NCBI GenBank assembly: GCA_963710815.1
Contig: CAVQCA010000056.1
Span: forward strand, 5,993 to 69,992
Direction of reading: 5' to 3'
Source: CAVQCA01 sp963710815
GTDB lineage: Bacteria > Pseudomonadota > Gammaproteobacteria > UBA9214
DNA: 64,000 bases
Part shown: positions 1 through 9,011 of the stretch, piece by piece
Numbering within the stretch: the first letter of the stretch is position 1
How the letters are laid out: each line of letters opens with the position of its first letter
The notes under the pieces: generated by a model
Seen by the model: only the letters and a program-made list of their open reading frames with translations
Told to the model about the DNA's origin: nothing
The model's database searches: none
Made by a program: the position numbers and the translations under genes

Positions 1-321
1 CTCCTCCGTGACCGCATCGACCGGTCGCGTCTGCAACACCTCCCCTTCGGCATCGGCGGTGGTGGTGCGCACCCCCAGCCGACACGACACCCAGTAGTGC
101 TTGTCGGCGTCGAGCAGGAAACCGGATACCTTGGTCGCCTCGCCGAAACAAACCGGCAGCAGACCGCTCGCCAGTGGATCCAGACTGCCGGTGTGGCCGG
201 CCTTGCGGGCGCGGTACAGCCGCTTGACCTTCTGCAGGGCGGCGTTGGAAGTCAGCCCGGACGGTTTGTCCAGCAGCAGTATGCCATTCACGCGCCGTTC
301 ATTGCCGTGATGTCGACCCAT
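1..321 (-). CDS. truB: tRNA pseudouridine(55) synthase TruB, partial (N-terminal 107 residues)
   Basis: TruB makes pseudouridine 55 in the T-loop of tRNAs in the cytoplasm. The gene runs off the left edge, so only the N-terminal part is present. Read on the minus strand from the ATG at 321, the protein starts MGRHHGNERRVNGILLLDKP and contains the family signature GHTGSLDPLASGLL, whose Asp is the catalytic nucleophile of the TruB class. An AGGGGAT sequence stands about six bases before the ATG and supports this start. The stop of rbfA is 22 bases upstream, so truB closes the visible part of the rimP-nusA-infB-rbfA-truB cluster found in most gammaproteobacteria. Identity is very secure. Confidence 0.95.
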   Translation of the reverse strand, partial: MGRHHGNERRVNGILLLDKPSGLTSNAALQKVKRLYRARKAGHTGSLDPLASGLLPVCFGEATKVSGFLLDADKHYWVSCRLGVRTTTADAEGEVLQTRPVDAVTEE

Positions 322-343
322 AATCAATCCCCTGATGGAACGG

Positions 344-718
344 CTATTGCCCGTCATCCGGCGTGCGCTTGCCCGCGACAGCCGCCGCGATCAGCGCGTC
401 CATCCGCGCCCCTTCGGCCAGCGACCCGTCGTACAGGAACCGCAATTGCGGTACCGCTCTGAGACGCATCCGCTGTCCAAGCTGGTGGCGCAGGAACCCG
501 GCAGCCTTGTTCAATACCTTGATGGTTTCACTGACGTCTTCATCCCCGCCAAGCACGGAGATATAGACCTTGGCATGCGCCAGGTCGCGCGAGACCTCGA
601 CGCCGGAGACACTGATCATGCCCAGCCGGGGATCCTTGAATTCCTCCTGCAGGATTCCGGCCAACTCGCGCTGGATCTGTTCACCGACGCGACGCGTCCT
701 TGGAAACTCCCTTGGCAT
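344..718 (-). CDS. rbfA: 30S ribosome-binding factor RbfA
   Basis: RbfA is a small KH-fold protein that binds the 30S subunit and helps mature the 5' end of 16S rRNA, especially in the cold. The 124-residue product is close to the usual family length. It starts MPREFPRTRRVGEQIQREL and has the conserved segments KDPRLGMISVSGVEVSRDL and LRAVPQLRFLYD. It lies directly upstream of truB (22-base gap) and downstream of infB, but the infB-rbfA gap of about 320 bases is unusually long for this operon because a family A palindromic repeat fills it. Whether transcription reads through the repeat cannot be seen here. Confidence 0.96.
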   Translation of the reverse strand: MPREFPRTRRVGEQIQRELAGILQEEFKDPRLGMISVSGVEVSRDLAHAKVYISVLGGDEDVSETIKVLNKAAGFLRHQLGQRMRLRAVPQLRFLYDGSLAEGARMDALIAAAVAGKRTPDDGQ

Positions 719-730
719 GATTAGCCGACC

Positions 731-922
731 CCGTTGAACATGTTATCTCACCGCAAAGACGCAAAGGACGCAAAGCCGTTCAATCGTTTCTGCTAAGGAT
801 ATACTCAGCAAGTCTGTCGTTCCCTCGAAAGTGAGGATGACTTGTACATATGTTCCATAATAAATTTCTTCGCGAACTTTGCGTCTTTGCGGTGAGAATG
901 GTGTTTATGGACTGACGCTACA
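731..922. repeat. Family A intergenic inverted-repeat element, copy 1 (infB-rbfA gap)
   Basis: The left arm at 746-775 reads CACCGCAAAGACGCAAAG plus a further GGACGCAAAG. The right arm at 871-897 is its imperfect complement, ending CTTTGCGTCTTTGCGGTGA. Outside the arms there is a second, weaker symmetry (GTTTATGGACTGACGCTAC on the right). About 95 bases of non-coding sequence separate the arms. The element occupies most of the 319-base gap between infB and rbfA and holds no convincing gene. It belongs to a family seen about ten times in this window. Confidence 0.85.
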
Positions 923-1037
923 TAGACACGCAAATACACGGAAACATTCTTGCCGCGTCTATTCCGCGGGTTTCGAAGTGCATGTAAGTACACGTGTCGT
1001 TTAGCGCGTCACGACATGGCTTGCCCGGGCATGAGGC

Positions 1038-3611
1038 CTAGAGCTGCCGCGCAATCTCGACGCGCTCGAATACCTCGACCTGGTCGCCGACCTTCACACT
1101 GTAATTCTTCACGCCGATGCCGCATTCGGTGCCCGCCCTGACATCGCTGACGTCGTCCTTGAAACGGCGCAGCGATTCCAGTTCGCCCTCGAAGACCACG
1201 ACATTGTCCCGCAGAACCCGTATCGGCGCCCGGCGGCGCACCACGCCATCGAGCACAATGCAACCGGCGATATCGCCCAGCTTGTGGGAGCGGAAGACCT
1301 CCTTGACCTCGGCCAGCCCGATGATCTCCTCCTTGACTTCGGGAGACAACATGCCGCTGACGGCATTCTTGACGTCGTCGATGGCGTCGTAGATGACGCT
1401 GTAGTACTTCAGATCGACGTTGTTCTCCTCGACCAGACGCTTGGCTGAACCGTCGGCGCGCACGTTGAAGCCGATGATGATGGCGTTGGAGGCGACCGCC
1501 AGGTTGACGTCGGACTCGTTGATGCCGCCGACGCCGCTGGAGACCACCTTTACGTTCACTTCCCGCTCTTCGGAAGCAATATTGGAAAGCGCATCGCTCA
1601 GGGCCTCGGCGCTGCCCTGCACATCGGCCTTGAGCACGATGTTGAGCGACGCCGCCCGGCCTTCTCCGACCTGCGAGAACACGTCCTCGAGGCGTGTCTG
1701 CTGCTGCTTGGCAAGACGCAGGTCACGGAATCGTTCCTGGCGCTGTGCGGCGAGATCACGCGCCTTGCGCTCATCCTCGACGACCATCACCTCGTCACCG
1801 GCATTGGGGACCGCCGACAGTCCCAGCACCAGCGCGGGCACTGACGGGCCGGCCTCGCTGATCGGCTTGCCGCTTTCATCGAACATGGCGCGCACCCTGC
1901 CGTACTCCTGTCCGGTCAGAATCAGGTCGCCGCGGTGCAATACGCCGTTCTGTACCAGCACGGTGGCCACGGCGCCGCGGCCCTTGTCCAGGCTCGATTC
2001 CACGACGATGCCGGTCGCCGGACAGTCCCGGACCGCGGTCAACTCGAGCATTTCCGCTTGCAGCAGGATTGCGTCCAGCAGTTCATCGATACCCGTACCG
2101 GCCTTGGCGGAAACCGGTATGAACATGGTGTCGCCACCCCAGTCCTCCGGGATGACCTGCAGAGCAGAGAGTTCGTTTTTCACCCGCTCCGGATCCGCCT
2201 CCGGCTTGTCGATCTTGTTGATCGCCACCACCAGCGGCACACCGGCCGCCCGGGCGTGCTGCACCGCCTCCCGGGTCTGCGGCATGACGCCGTCATCCGC
2301 CGCGACCACCAGGATCACGATGTCGGTCACCTGTGCGCCGCGGGCACGCATGGCGGTGAAGGCCGCATGACCCGGGGTGTCCAGAAACGCGACCACGCCC
2401 TTGGGCGTTTCCACGTGGTAGGCGCCGATGTGCTGGGTGATGCCGCCGGCCTCGCCCTCGGCCACCCGGGTGCGGCGGATGTAGTCGAGCAGCGAGGTCT
2501 TGCCATGGTCGACATGGCCCATGATGGTAACCACGGGGGGACGCGTCGACCGCTCGCCGGAGACCTCATGAATGTGCTGTTTGAGTTCCGCCTCCAGGGT
2601 ATTTTCCTGCAGCGGTTTGGCGACATGCCCCATCTCCTCGACCACCAGCGTGGCGGTATCCTGGTCGATCACCTGGTTGATTGTGGCCATGATGCCCATT
2701 TTCATCAGTGTCTTGATAACCTCGGCGGATTTGACGTACATCTTCTGCGCCAGGTCGGAAACCGCGATATTCTCCGGCAAACCGACCTCGTGGACGAGCG
2801 GCGCCGTCGGCCGTTCGAAGCCGTGCTCCTGGGTTGGGGTGATGGTGACGCGGCGACCGGTCTTCGATTTTTTCTGACGACGACCGCTCTTGTCGGCAGC
2901 GACATGCAGCTGCGAGCGGCCATAGCGCGTCAGCTTCTCGTCCTCTACCAGGCCCTTGCCCTTGCGCTCCTTGTCGGCGGGCTTCTTCTGGCGCACCTCT
3001 TCCCGGGCAGCCGCCGGCGCGCGGGGCCCCGCTTTTGCGGGCGCTGACTTGCGGGCTTCTTCCACGGCCTTGCGCTTCTGTTCTTCCTCGGCCTTGAGCC
3101 TGGATTCCTCCTCGGCGCGCTTCGCCTCTTCCTCTCGCCTGATGGTCTCTTCCTGCTCCTTGCGCACCGCCTCGAGCCGCGCCTGCTCTTCGGCCTCCAG
3201 GCGCGCCTGTTCGGCCGCCTCCTGCTCCTGGCGTTCCTGTTCCTCCGCCACCAGGTCGGCGCGTTTTACATAGGTGCGTTTCTTGCGCACCTCGACGACC
3301 ACGGTCTTTTTCTCCGGCTTGGCCCCGCGCACGATGCCACGACCGCCCGGCGGGCGCGCCGCCGGGACGCTGGTGTGCAATTCGGTGTGCGATTTGCGTT
3401 TCAGGGTAATTTTCTTCGGGGCCGCGCCGGTTACCGGACTGCCCTTGCCATGGCTCTCCCGCAGAAAATCGAGCAGCTGGGTCTTCTGGTTTTCCGTGAT
3501 GGTGGCGTTTTCGTCATGGATCTCCAGACCCGCCTCGATCAGCTGGGCAAGCAGCCGGTCGGTGGGAACACCGACGACTTCAGCGAATTGCTTTACAGTG
3601 ACTTCTGTCAT
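1038..3611 (-). CDS. infB: Translation initiation factor IF-2
   Basis: IF-2 is the GTPase that brings initiator fMet-tRNA to the 30S subunit and promotes subunit joining. The 857-residue protein has an IF2_N domain at about 1-52, then a charged Glu/Arg/Ala-rich linker (roughly 118-215) likely to be a long helix, and a second IF2_N-like region near 275-330. The G domain follows, with GHVDHGKT at about 365-372, DTPGH at 411-415, NKID at 465-468 and SAK at 501-503. Domains II, III and the fMet-tRNA binding C domain complete it. It is 24 bases downstream of nusA in the conserved operon. The initiator tRNA gene that IF-2 serves lies at 5.8 kb just upstream. Confidence 0.98.
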   Translation of the reverse strand: MTEVTVKQFAEVVGVPTDRLLAQLIEAGLEIHDENATITENQKTQLLDFLRESHGKGSPVTGAAPKKITLKRKSHTELHTSVPAARPPGGRGIVRGAKPEKKTVVVEVRKKRTYVKRADLVAEEQERQEQEAAEQARLEAEEQARLEAVRKEQEETIRREEEAKRAEEESRLKAEEEQKRKAVEEARKSAPAKAGPRAPAAAREEVRQKKPADKERKGKGLVEDEKLTRYGRSQLHVAADKSGRRQKKSKTGRRVTITPTQEHGFERPTAPLVHEVGLPENIAVSDLAQKMYVKSAEVIKTLMKMGIMATINQVIDQDTATLVVEEMGHVAKPLQENTLEAELKQHIHEVSGERSTRPPVVTIMGHVDHGKTSLLDYIRRTRVAEGEAGGITQHIGAYHVETPKGVVAFLDTPGHAAFTAMRARGAQVTDIVILVVAADDGVMPQTREAVQHARAAGVPLVVAINKIDKPEADPERVKNELSALQVIPEDWGGDTMFIPVSAKAGTGIDELLDAILLQAEMLELTAVRDCPATGIVVESSLDKGRGAVATVLVQNGVLHRGDLILTGQEYGRVRAMFDESGKPISEAGPSVPALVLGLSAVPNAGDEVMVVEDERKARDLAAQRQERFRDLRLAKQQQTRLEDVFSQVGEGRAASLNIVLKADVQGSAEALSDALSNIASEEREVNVKVVSSGVGGINESDVNLAVASNAIIIGFNVRADGSAKRLVEENNVDLKYYSVIYDAIDDVKNAVSGMLSPEVKEEIIGLAEVKEVFRSHKLGDIAGCIVLDGVVRRRAPIRVLRDNVVVFEGELESLRRFKDDVSDVRAGTECGIGVKNYSVKVGDQVEVFERVEIARQL

Positions 3612-3635
3612 GCCTGTCTGCTCCTTTGCCGACGG

Positions 3636-5174
3636 TCAGTCCTGCGCCTCTTCTGCAAACCAGGGCGCGCGCGCCGTCATGATCAGGGCTCCGGCCCGGG
3701 CCTCGTCCATGCCGTTGATTTCCATAAGATCGTCGATGGCCTGTTCGGCAAGATCCTCCATGGTGATGATGCCCCGGCCGGCAAGTTCAAAGGCCAGTTC
3801 ACGGTCCATGCCTTCCATCTCGAGAAGATCCTCCGCCGGCTCCGCGGCGCCGATCTTTTCCTCCTTGATGATCGCCTGGGTGAGCAGCACGTCGCGCGCG
3901 CGGCCACGCAATTCATCGACGATCCCTTCCTCGAACTCCTCGATCTGCAGCAGTTCGCTCTTGGGGACGTAGACGATTTCCTCGATAGTGGAAAAACCCT
4001 CCTGCACCAGGATGGCGGCGATTTCCTCGTCCACGTCGAGCTGCAGCGTGAACATCCGCTGCAGCTCCTGGGCCTCGGCCTCGCTCTTCTGCTCGGCCTG
4101 GGACTCGTCCATGATGTTGAGCTCCCAGCCGGTCAGCTGGCTGGCGAGTCGCACGTTCTGGCCGGCGCGGCCGATCGCCTGGGAGAGCTGCTCCTCGGCA
4201 ACCGCGATATCCATGGTGTGGGTCTCCTCGTCGACCACGATGGAGGTGACCTCGGCCGGCGACATGGCGTTGATGACGAACTGCGCGGGGTTGTCGTCCC
4301 AGAGGATGATGTCGACGCGCTCGCCGGAAAGCTCGGTGGACACCGTCTGTACCCGGGAACCGCGCATGCCCACGCAGGCGCCGACCGGATCGATGCGCGG
4401 ATCATTGGTCTTGACGGCGATCTTCGCGCGCAGACCGGGGTCGCGCGCGGCCGAGATGATATCGATCAGACCCTGTCCCACCTCGGGGACCTCCAGCTTG
4501 AACAGTTCGATCAGGAATTCCGGGGCCACGCGCGTGATCAGCAGCTGCGGCCCGCGCTGCTCGGCGTTGACTTCCTTCAGGTAGCCGCGCAGGCGGTCAC
4601 CGGGGCGCACCGCCTCCCGGGGAATCATGTGCTCGCGCGGGATGATCGCCTCGGCATTGCCACCGAGATCGAGGTAGACATTGCCGCGCTCGACCCGCTT
4701 GACCACGCCGGTCACCAGTTCGCCGACCCGATCCTTGTAGGCCTCCACGACCTGCGCACGCTCGGCCTCGCGCACCTTCTGCACGATGACCTGCTTGGCG
4801 GTCTGGGCGCCGATCCGACCGAAGTCGACGGACTCCATCGGCTCTTCGATGAAATCGGCGTGCGCGAGGTTCGGATCGCGCTGCCGGGCCTCGGTCAGCG
4901 TGATCTGGCGATCGGGATGCTCGTACACCAGCGCCTCCTCCTCTTCGGTATCCGCCGGTTCAGCGACGAGCGTCTCGTCGATCACCTGCCAGCGGCGGAA
5001 GGTGCTGTAGGCGCCGGTCTTGCGGTCGATGGCGATACGCACATCGATATCGCCGGCATGGCGCTTGCGGGTGGCGGTTGCCAGCGCGGCCTCGATTGCC
5101 TGGAAAATGATCTCCTTGTCGATACCCTTTTCGTTGGATACCGCCTCGACGACCATCAGGATCTCTTTGTCCAT
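3636..5174 (-). CDS. nusA: Transcription termination/antitermination protein NusA
   Basis: NusA binds RNA polymerase and nascent RNA and modulates pausing, termination and antitermination. The 512-residue product starts MDKEILMVVEAVSNEKGIDK, as in E. coli. Order of domains: RNAP-binding N-terminal domain (1-125), S1 domain (about 135-200, GNVYLDLGGNAEAIIPREHM region), KH1 and KH2 (about 230-345, with VGACVGMRGSRVQ and AIGRAGQNVRLA), and two acidic C-terminal AR repeats typical of proteobacteria (about 360-500, each ending in an ELAGRGI or MDEARAGALI type helix-hairpin-helix). The gap to rimP is about 20 bases and to infB 24 bases, so all three are probably one transcript. Confidence 0.98.
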   Translation of the reverse strand: MDKEILMVVEAVSNEKGIDKEIIFQAIEAALATATRKRHAGDIDVRIAIDRKTGAYSTFRRWQVIDETLVAEPADTEEEEALVYEHPDRQITLTEARQRDPNLAHADFIEEPMESVDFGRIGAQTAKQVIVQKVREAERAQVVEAYKDRVGELVTGVVKRVERGNVYLDLGGNAEAIIPREHMIPREAVRPGDRLRGYLKEVNAEQRGPQLLITRVAPEFLIELFKLEVPEVGQGLIDIISAARDPGLRAKIAVKTNDPRIDPVGACVGMRGSRVQTVSTELSGERVDIILWDDNPAQFVINAMSPAEVTSIVVDEETHTMDIAVAEEQLSQAIGRAGQNVRLASQLTGWELNIMDESQAEQKSEAEAQELQRMFTLQLDVDEEIAAILVQEGFSTIEEIVYVPKSELLQIEEFEEGIVDELRGRARDVLLTQAIIKEEKIGAAEPAEDLLEMEGMDRELAFELAGRGIITMEDLAEQAIDDLMEINGMDEARAGALIMTARAPWFAEEAQD

Positions 5175-5195
5175 CCCAAAATCTCCAAATAAGGC

Positions 5196-5654
5196 TCAGT
5201 ATTCCGGAACCAGACGCGCCTGCTCGACCTGGTCGAGCGGCAGGCTCACTTCCACGCCGTCCTGTTCCACCACCACATTCCCGCCCTCGAGCCGCAGCAG
5301 GCGACCCTGGTATTTGCGCCGCCCGTCCTGCGGGGCAACGAGACGCAGTTTCACCAGGCTCCCGACAAAACGCTCGAAGTCATCTCGCTTGAACAACAAC
5401 CGGTCAAGCCCCGGCGACGACACCTCCAGCGTGTAATGGCCCGCTATCGGGTCCTTCACGTCCAGCAGCCCGCTCACCTGATAGCTCACCCGTTCGCAGT
5501 CGTCCACGGTGATCCCCTGTGCACTGTCGATATAGACGCGCAACAGGCCGCCGCCAGGGCCGCCATGGCGATATTCCACGCCAACGAGTTCGTAGCCCAT
5601 CGCCGCGATGGCCGGCTCCAGCAACTCGCCAAGTTGTAACGGGTCCTGCCTCAT
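5196..5654 (-). CDS. rimP: Ribosome maturation factor RimP
   Basis: RimP assists early assembly of the 30S subunit. The reading frame is open to a TTG at 5672, but the ATG at 5654 (MRQDPLQLGELLEPAIAAMG) matches the family start better and gives 152 residues, close to the E. coli length. Conserved blocks are ELVGVEY, RVYIDSAQGITVDDCERVS and the signature LEVSSPGLDRLL near residues 82-93. The C-terminal SH3-like domain ends with the typical ARLVPEY. It heads the rimP-nusA-infB series, about 165 bases downstream of the initiator tRNA gene. Confidence 0.96.
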   Translation of the reverse strand: MRQDPLQLGELLEPAIAAMGYELVGVEYRHGGPGGGLLRVYIDSAQGITVDDCERVSYQVSGLLDVKDPIAGHYTLEVSSPGLDRLLFKRDDFERFVGSLVKLRLVAPQDGRRKYQGRLLRLEGGNVVVEQDGVEVSLPLDQVEQARLVPEY

Positions 5655-5784
5655 TCTGACCAGCGGAAACAAAAAATGGGCCTTAGGCCCACTCCGTGAA
5701 CTCCGAATTTATGCTCCCGGGAGTATAGCAATATTGCCTACCCCGCCCAACCGGCACCGCCGGGGGATTGTTGCGTCCTGGCTA

Positions 5785-5804
5785 TAAAAAACCCCGATAA
5801 GGGG
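5785..5804 (-). terminator. Possible short intrinsic terminator after tRNA-fMet
   Basis: On the minus strand CCCC-TTATC-GGGG is followed by a run of six T. The stem has only four G-C pairs, so it may terminate weakly and let some transcription continue into rimP. It starts 15 bases beyond the CCA end of the tRNA gene. Confidence 0.4.
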
Positions 5805-5818
5805 CATGGATTATAGGT

Positions 5819-5895
5819 TGGTAGCGGGGGCAGGATTTGAACCTGCGACCTTCGGGTTATGAGCCCGACGAGCTGCCAGACTGCTCCACCCCGCA
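5819..5895 (-). tRNA. Initiator tRNA-fMet (CAT)
   Basis: The 77-base gene folds as a complete cloverleaf with encoded CCA. The anticodon is CAT. The anticodon stem has three consecutive G-C pairs (GGG/CCC around CTCATAA), which marks initiator rather than elongator tRNA. Base 1 and base 72 are both T, so the acceptor end has an unpaired 1:72 position. An unpaired 1:72 is required for formylation; E. coli has C1-A72 instead, so U1-U72 is a variant of the same rule. Placement between nuoN and rimP is conserved in gammaproteobacteria. Confidence 0.95.
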
Positions 5896-5908
5896 GCAAC
5901 GGCCCGGA

Positions 5909-5937
5909 AGTGTAGCGGCTACCCTATACTATTTCAA
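5909..5937 (-). promoter_or_regulatory. Sigma70-type promoter of tRNA-fMet (and probably rimP operon)
   Basis: On the minus strand TTGAAA (5932-5937) and TACACT (5909-5914) are separated by exactly 17 bases. The tRNA 5' end lies 13 bases after the -10 box, leaving a leader of about six bases. The stretch after the -10 (TCCGGGCCG) is GC-rich, the discriminator type associated with stringent control of stable RNA promoters. Confidence 0.75.
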
Positions 5938-6012
5938 GTCTGACAGTATAAGACGGGGAAATGGCGCGGCCGTTGGGGGCTAGCACCCCTGGTGCCGGGT
6001 GAGAATTGCGGG

Positions 6013-7449
6013 CTAACCCAGCACGTGCGTGCACAGGGACAGCAGCACGCCGGGGAACAGCCCCAGGGCGAGCACCGCCAGGCCGTTCACGCTCACCGCG
6101 ATCCGCAGATCGGTGCCGGCCGCAAGCGGCACCGGCGCCTCGGGCGTATCGAAGTACATCAGCTTGATCACCCGCAGGTAGTAGAAGGCGCCGATGATGG
6201 AGAAGAACACGCCGGCCAGCGCGAGCCACACCAGGTCGACATGAATGACCGACTGCAGCACCCACAGCTTGGCGTAGAAACCGACCGTGGGCGGCACCCC
6301 GGCCATGGAGAACATCAGGATCAGCATCATGAAGGCGAACCAGGGGCTGCGGTCGTTCAGGCCCCTGAAATCATCCAGCCGGTCGGCCTCGAAACCGGCG
6401 CGGCTCAACAGGATGATCATGCCGAAACCGCCAATCGCGGTGAGCGCGTAGGTAATGGCATAGAACAGGGCGGCCGAATAGCCTTCGGGGGTGCCGGCCA
6501 GCAGACCGAGCAGCAGAAAACCCATATGCGAGATGGTCGAATAGGCCAGCATGCGCTTGATGTTGGTCTGGGCGATGGCGATCACGTTGCCGATCGCGAG
6601 CGAGAGCACGGCGAGAATGACCAGCATCTCCTGCCAGTGGGCGCTGAGTCCACCGAGGGCCTCCACCAGCACCCGCATGGTCATCACGAAGGCCGCGATC
6701 TTGGGGGCGCTGCCAATGAACAGTGTCACCGGCGTGGGGGCACCGTCATAGACATCCGGAATCCACATGTGAAACGGCACGGCACCGAACTTGAAGGCCA
6801 GCCCGACGACGATGAAGCACAGGGCGAACACCATGACGATTCCCATCTTGCCCGGTGAGGCGACGGCCGCGGCCACCTGCTGGATATCCAGGCTGCCGGT
6901 CGCGCCATAGAGCATGGAAATGCCGTACAGCAGCATGCCCGAAGCGAGCGCCCCGAGCACGAAGTACTTCATCGCCGCTTCCGAAGCGGGCGCGGAATCC
7001 CGGTTGAAGGCAACCAGCGCGTACAGCGACAGCGACAGCAGCTCCAGTCCGAGATAGAGCGTCAGCAGGCTGTGGGCCGATACCAGCACCAGCATACCGA
7101 GCACCGCGAACAGGCCGAGCACGTAGAATTCCCCGCGAAAGATGCCGCGCGCCAGCAGATAACCGCGCGAATACATGAACGCCCCGAAGGTGATCAGGAG
7201 TATGGCGGTCTTCGCCAGCGCGGCCAGCGGATCGTGCACGAAGGTGCCGTTCAGCACCACCACCGCCGGATGTTCCAGCAGGCTCCAGCTGATCAGCGCG
7301 GCGATGAGCAGCGTTACCTGGGACAGCACGTAGCTGACCACACGGCGCCTGTCATCGAGAAACACGTCGGTGACCAGGATGGCGCAGGCCATGACCAGCA
7401 CGAAGATCTCCGTGGCGAGGGGCGCGAATTCGCTGATGCCGACAGTCAT
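6013..7449 (-). CDS. nuoN: NADH-quinone oxidoreductase subunit N
   Basis: NuoN is one of the three antiporter-like proton-pumping membrane subunits of complex I. The product is 478 residues from the ATG at 7449 (MTVGISEFAPLATEIF). The reading frame extends further upstream, but this ATG overlaps the nuoM stop as ATGA and fits the family. The protein is hydrophobic throughout, with about 14 membrane segments. It has the pump-family blocks GLAFKFGAVPFHMWIPDVYD and NIKRMLAYSTISHMG, which carry conserved lysines of the proton path. It is the last gene of the nuo operon; about 120 bases separate it from the tRNA-fMet gene. Confidence 0.96.
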   Translation of the reverse strand: MTVGISEFAPLATEIFVLVMACAILVTDVFLDDRRRVVSYVLSQVTLLIAALISWSLLEHPAVVVLNGTFVHDPLAALAKTAILLITFGAFMYSRGYLLARGIFRGEFYVLGLFAVLGMLVLVSAHSLLTLYLGLELLSLSLYALVAFNRDSAPASEAAMKYFVLGALASGMLLYGISMLYGATGSLDIQQVAAAVASPGKMGIVMVFALCFIVVGLAFKFGAVPFHMWIPDVYDGAPTPVTLFIGSAPKIAAFVMTMRVLVEALGGLSAHWQEMLVILAVLSLAIGNVIAIAQTNIKRMLAYSTISHMGFLLLGLLAGTPEGYSAALFYAITYALTAIGGFGMIILLSRAGFEADRLDDFRGLNDRSPWFAFMMLILMFSMAGVPPTVGFYAKLWVLQSVIHVDLVWLALAGVFFSIIGAFYYLRVIKLMYFDTPEAPVPLAAGTDLRIAVSVNGLAVLALGLFPGVLLSLCTHVLG

Positions 7450-9011
7450 GGGGCGACTCCGCCGGTAAGCGCCAGTGCGGCTTCCGGCAGTTTGGAAGTG
7501 GCTACCTGTGCGATCAGATTGTCGACGCTGGCATGCATCACCTCGACCAGCGGCGCGGGCCAGAGGCCGAACAGCAGCACCGCGCCCGCGAGGCTTGCAA
7601 GGATCACGAACTCGCGCAGGTTGATGTCCTCCAGTCCGCGCACGCCCTCGTTCACGACCGCGCCAAAGATGACGCGCTTGACCAGCCACAGGCTGTAGGC
7701 GGCGCCCAGGATCAGGGTGATCGCGGCCAGGAAGGCAAACCAGAAATTCGCCTTGTAGCTTGCCAGAATGACCATGAACTCGCCGACGAAGCCGGAGGTG
7801 CCCGGCAGGCCCGCGTTGGCCAGCGAGAACAGCACCATGAAGGTGGCGAACACCGGCATGGTGTTGACGACGCCGCCGTAATCGCCGATCTGGCGGCTGT
7901 GCAGGCGGTCATAGAGCACGCCGACGCACAGAAACAGCGCACCCGAGATGAAACCGTGGGAGATCATCTGCACCACACCCCCCTCCATGCCAAGCGCAGC
8001 CCCCCGCGGGATTGCGCCCGGCGCCGCGGCGCTGTTATCCAGCAGCGTGAACACGAGGAACACACCCAGCGTGACGAAGCCCATGTGGGCGATGGACGAG
8101 TAGGCGATCAGCTTCTTCATGTCCTGCTGAACCAGGGCGACGAAACCGATATACACCACCGCGACCAGCGACATAAGGATGATCAGCCAGTCGAGTGCGT
8201 GGCTCGCATCCGGGGCGATCGGCAGGCTGAAGCGCAAAAAACCGTAACCGCCGATCTTGAGCATGATGGCCGCCAGGATCACGGAACCACCGGTTGGCGC
8301 CTCCACGTGCGCGTCCGGCAACCAGGTGTGCACCGGCCACATCGGCACCTTGACGGCGAAGGCCATCAGGAAGGCGATGAAGATGAGCACCTGCTCCGTC
8401 ATGGTGAGCGGCAGGTGCTGGAAATCGAGGATATCGAAGCTGCCCGACTGCAGGTACATATAGATCAGCGCCACCAGCATGAACACCGACCCGAAAAAGG
8501 TGTAGAGGAAGAACTTGATGGTGGCGTAGACCCGCCGCGGTCCGCCCCAGATGCCGATGATGAGAAACATCGGCACCAGCATCGCCTCCCAGAAGACATA
8601 GAACAGCACCGCGTCGAGGGCCGCGAACACACCGATCATCAGCCCTTCCATGATCAGGAAAGCCGCCATGTATTGCGCGGTCTTCTCACGGATCACCTCC
8701 CAGCCGGCCAGCACCACCAGCACGGTGGTGAAGGTGGTGAGAATGATTAGCGGCATGGAGATGCCGTCCACACCGAGATGATAATTGGCGTTGAAGGCCT
8801 CGATCCACGGCGCCAGCTCCTGGAACTGCATGATGGCCGTGCCGGTATCGAAATGCGTGTACAGCAGCGTGCTCAGCAGGAAGGTCGCGAGCGCGATGAG
8901 CAGGGCGCCCGGGCGGCTGTCCGGGAAACCCAGGGCCTGCATCGCCAGCAGGGCGACGCCGCCGGCCACCGGCAGCCAGATCAGTACGCTCAACAAGGGG
9001 AAATCGATCAT
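7446..9011 (-). CDS. nuoM: NADH-quinone oxidoreductase subunit M
   Basis: NuoM is a proton-pumping membrane subunit of complex I. The chosen start is the ATG at 9011 (MIDFPLLSVLIWLPVAGG), which overlaps the nuoL stop as ATGA; upstream in-frame sequence is antisense-like and not part of the protein. Length 521 residues. Visible family motifs are FYVFWEAMLVPMFLIIGIWGG (the conserved Glu on helix 5), KVPMWPVHTWLPDAHVEAPT and MKKLIAYSSIAHMGF. About 14 transmembrane helices are expected. The gene overlaps nuoN by four bases, which implies translational coupling. Confidence 0.97.
   Translation of the reverse strand: MIDFPLLSVLIWLPVAGGVALLAMQALGFPDSRPGALLIALATFLLSTLLYTHFDTGTAIMQFQELAPWIEAFNANYHLGVDGISMPLIILTTFTTVLVVLAGWEVIREKTAQYMAAFLIMEGLMIGVFAALDAVLFYVFWEAMLVPMFLIIGIWGGPRRVYATIKFFLYTFFGSVFMLVALIYMYLQSGSFDILDFQHLPLTMTEQVLIFIAFLMAFAVKVPMWPVHTWLPDAHVEAPTGGSVILAAIMLKIGGYGFLRFSLPIAPDASHALDWLIILMSLVAVVYIGFVALVQQDMKKLIAYSSIAHMGFVTLGVFLVFTLLDNSAAAPGAIPRGAALGMEGGVVQMISHGFISGALFLCVGVLYDRLHSRQIGDYGGVVNTMPVFATFMVLFSLANAGLPGTSGFVGEFMVILASYKANFWFAFLAAITLILGAAYSLWLVKRVIFGAVVNEGVRGLEDINLREFVILASLAGAVLLFGLWPAPLVEVMHASVDNLIAQVATSKLPEAALALTGGVAP

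Noticed and set aside
746..897. CRISPR array made of family A arms
   Set aside because: The arms are inverted, occur once per site and lack regular spacers. The GCAAAG period inside an arm is only two or three units.
805..993. Small minus-strand frame across the repeat in the infB-rbfA gap
   Set aside because: Its translation comes from the repeat arms and their flanks, with no start signal or protein pattern.
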